This document shows, piece after piece, positions 63,390 through 64,000 of a stretch of DNA of 64,000 bases. This DNA comes from Miltoncostaea sp963770865. GTDB taxonomy: Bacteria > Actinomycetota > Thermoleophilia > Miltoncostaeales > Miltoncostaeaceae. The notes beneath the pieces are model-generated. The model made no database searches. It saw only the letters and a program-made list of their open reading frames with translations, and was not told where the DNA came from. The position numbers and the translations under genes were made by a program. The stretch is taken from the NCBI GenBank assembly GCA_963770865.1, contig CAVYRD010000012.1, forward strand, positions 186,001 through 250,000, read 5' to 3'. Numbering within the stretch: the stretch's first letter is position 1; every line of letters begins with the position of its first letter.

Positions 63390-64000
63390 TCAGACGCCGG
63401 CGGGCGCGGGTGCGACGGGCTCGAACCTCATCTTCAGCGAGGAGTCCGGGATCGGGATCGGGTACTCGCCGGTGAAGCACGCACGGCAGAACTGCCCCGC
63501 CGGGCGCCCCAGCGCGGCCTGCAGGGCCTCCAGGGAGAGGTAGGCGAGCGAGTCCGCGCCGGTCAGCGCGGCGATCTCGTCCACCGTGCGGCCCGCCGCC
63601 ACCAGCTCGGTGCGGTCGGCCATGTCGATGCCGTAGTAGCAGGGCCACAGGATCGGCGGGCTCGAGATGCGCATGTGCACCTCGACGGCGCCCGCATCGA
63701 GCAGCATCGCCACGATCTGCCGGGTGGTGTTGCCGCGGACGATCGAGTCGTTGACCACCACCAGGCGCTTGCCCCGGATCACGGCCGGCAGCGGGTTGAA
63801 CTTCAGGCGGATGCCGTGCTGGCGCAGCGACTGGTCGGGCTGGATGAAGCTGCGGCCGACGTAGCGGTTGCGCACCACGGCCTCGGCGTAGGGGATGCCC
63901 GACTCCTGGGCGAAGCCGATGGCCGCCGGGGTGCCGCTGTCGGGCAGGCCGACGACGAGGTCGGCCTCCGCCGGGCTCTCGCGGGCCAGCTCCCGGCCCA
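63390..64000 (-). CDS. purF: Amidophosphoribosyltransferase (partial, C-terminal part)
   Basis: The visible 202 codons hold the PRPP-binding half. VVGLPDSGTPAAIGFA, RNRYVGRSFIQPDQSLRQ, and RLVVVNDSIVRGNTTRQIV are the PRTase core; the first PRPP-loop Asp (DDSIVRG in most homologues) reads Asn. The C-terminal QFCRACFTGEYP has the cysteines of the iron-sulfur-cluster type. The N-terminal glutaminase domain lies beyond the window. First purine step; it heads the purM-N-H operon. Confidence 0.93.
   Translation of the reverse strand, partial: GRELARESPAEADLVVGLPDSGTPAAIGFAQESGIPYAEAVVRNRYVGRSFIQPDQSLRQHGIRLKFNPLPAVIRGKRLVVVNDSIVRGNTTRQIVAMLLDAGAVEVHMRISSPPILWPCYYGIDMADRTELVAAGRTVDEIAALTGADSLAYLSLEALQAALGRPAGQFCRACFTGEYPIPIPDSSLKMRFEPVAPAPAGV

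Overview
The window is a high-GC (roughly 73-75 % by eye) actinobacterial chromosome segment. Gene content (HerA-NurA-SbcCD, AsnC-type fused siroheme-decarboxylase-like protein beside hemB/hemL, small secreted proteins with an ISQAAVRR motif, DUF6220-like protein) and style (GTG starts, NTGA start/stop overlaps) suggest class Thermoleophilia (Solirubrobacterales-like). That placement is inference, not a search result. No rRNA, tRNA, CRISPR array, prophage or insertion sequence was seen.

Layout. 1-5.7 kb (minus): Rieske subunit QcrA (partial), UbiD, an unknown protein, HemL, a fused AhbA/AhbB-like protein and HemB, mostly with 4-nt overlaps: a tetrapyrrole/quinone cluster. 5.8-13.7 kb: atypical SDR, ECF sigma factor with a YCII partner, Aat, an ABC-2 exporter, an AI-2E family protein, an M23-like protein and a YmdB-type phosphodiesterase. 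13.7-18.4 kb (minus): GtrA protein, two GT-C membrane proteins and a winged-helix protein (envelope glycan). 18.5-20.8 kb: aminotransferase and D-Ala-D-Ala ligase. 20.8-25.7 kb: three secreted proteins sharing a helical repeat, with ketopantoate reductase and an enoyl-CoA hydratase between them. 25.8-33.6 kb: PckA, a cytosine-permease-like transporter, VOC and MetE-like proteins, PAP2, a 5'-truncated MFS gene and NDH-2. 33.7-42 kb (minus): MetH and a fatty-acid cluster (FabD, FabG, FabF, FabF) whose fabD is preceded by a promoter and a 15-codon leader ORF. 42-47 kb: pseudokinase, S9 peptidase, MFS, VOC. 47-54 kb (minus): NurA-HerA-SbcD-SbcC DNA-end-processing operon. 54-64 kb: DsbA-like protein, CtpE-like ATPase, alanine dehydrogenase, trypsin-like protease, SRPBCC protein and PurH-PurN-PurM-PurF.

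How the genes work together. hemL and hemB make porphobilinogen, and the fused AsnC-type protein may act later in heme synthesis; heme and quinone serve the Rieske complex. NurA, HerA, SbcD and SbcC can form an archaeal-style resection set. FabD/G/F/F supply elongation steps but no acyl carrier protein lies beside them. The pur genes convert PRPP to IMP with purF first.

Quality warning. About 20 genes carry single-base frameshifts, mostly +1 insertions of C or G, which rejoin perfectly conserved frames. They look like consensus errors rather than biology, and they produce an apparent PurN-PurH fusion. Coordinates for those genes span both frames. Four genes appear to begin with CTG inside a CTGA overlap with the upstream stop codon.
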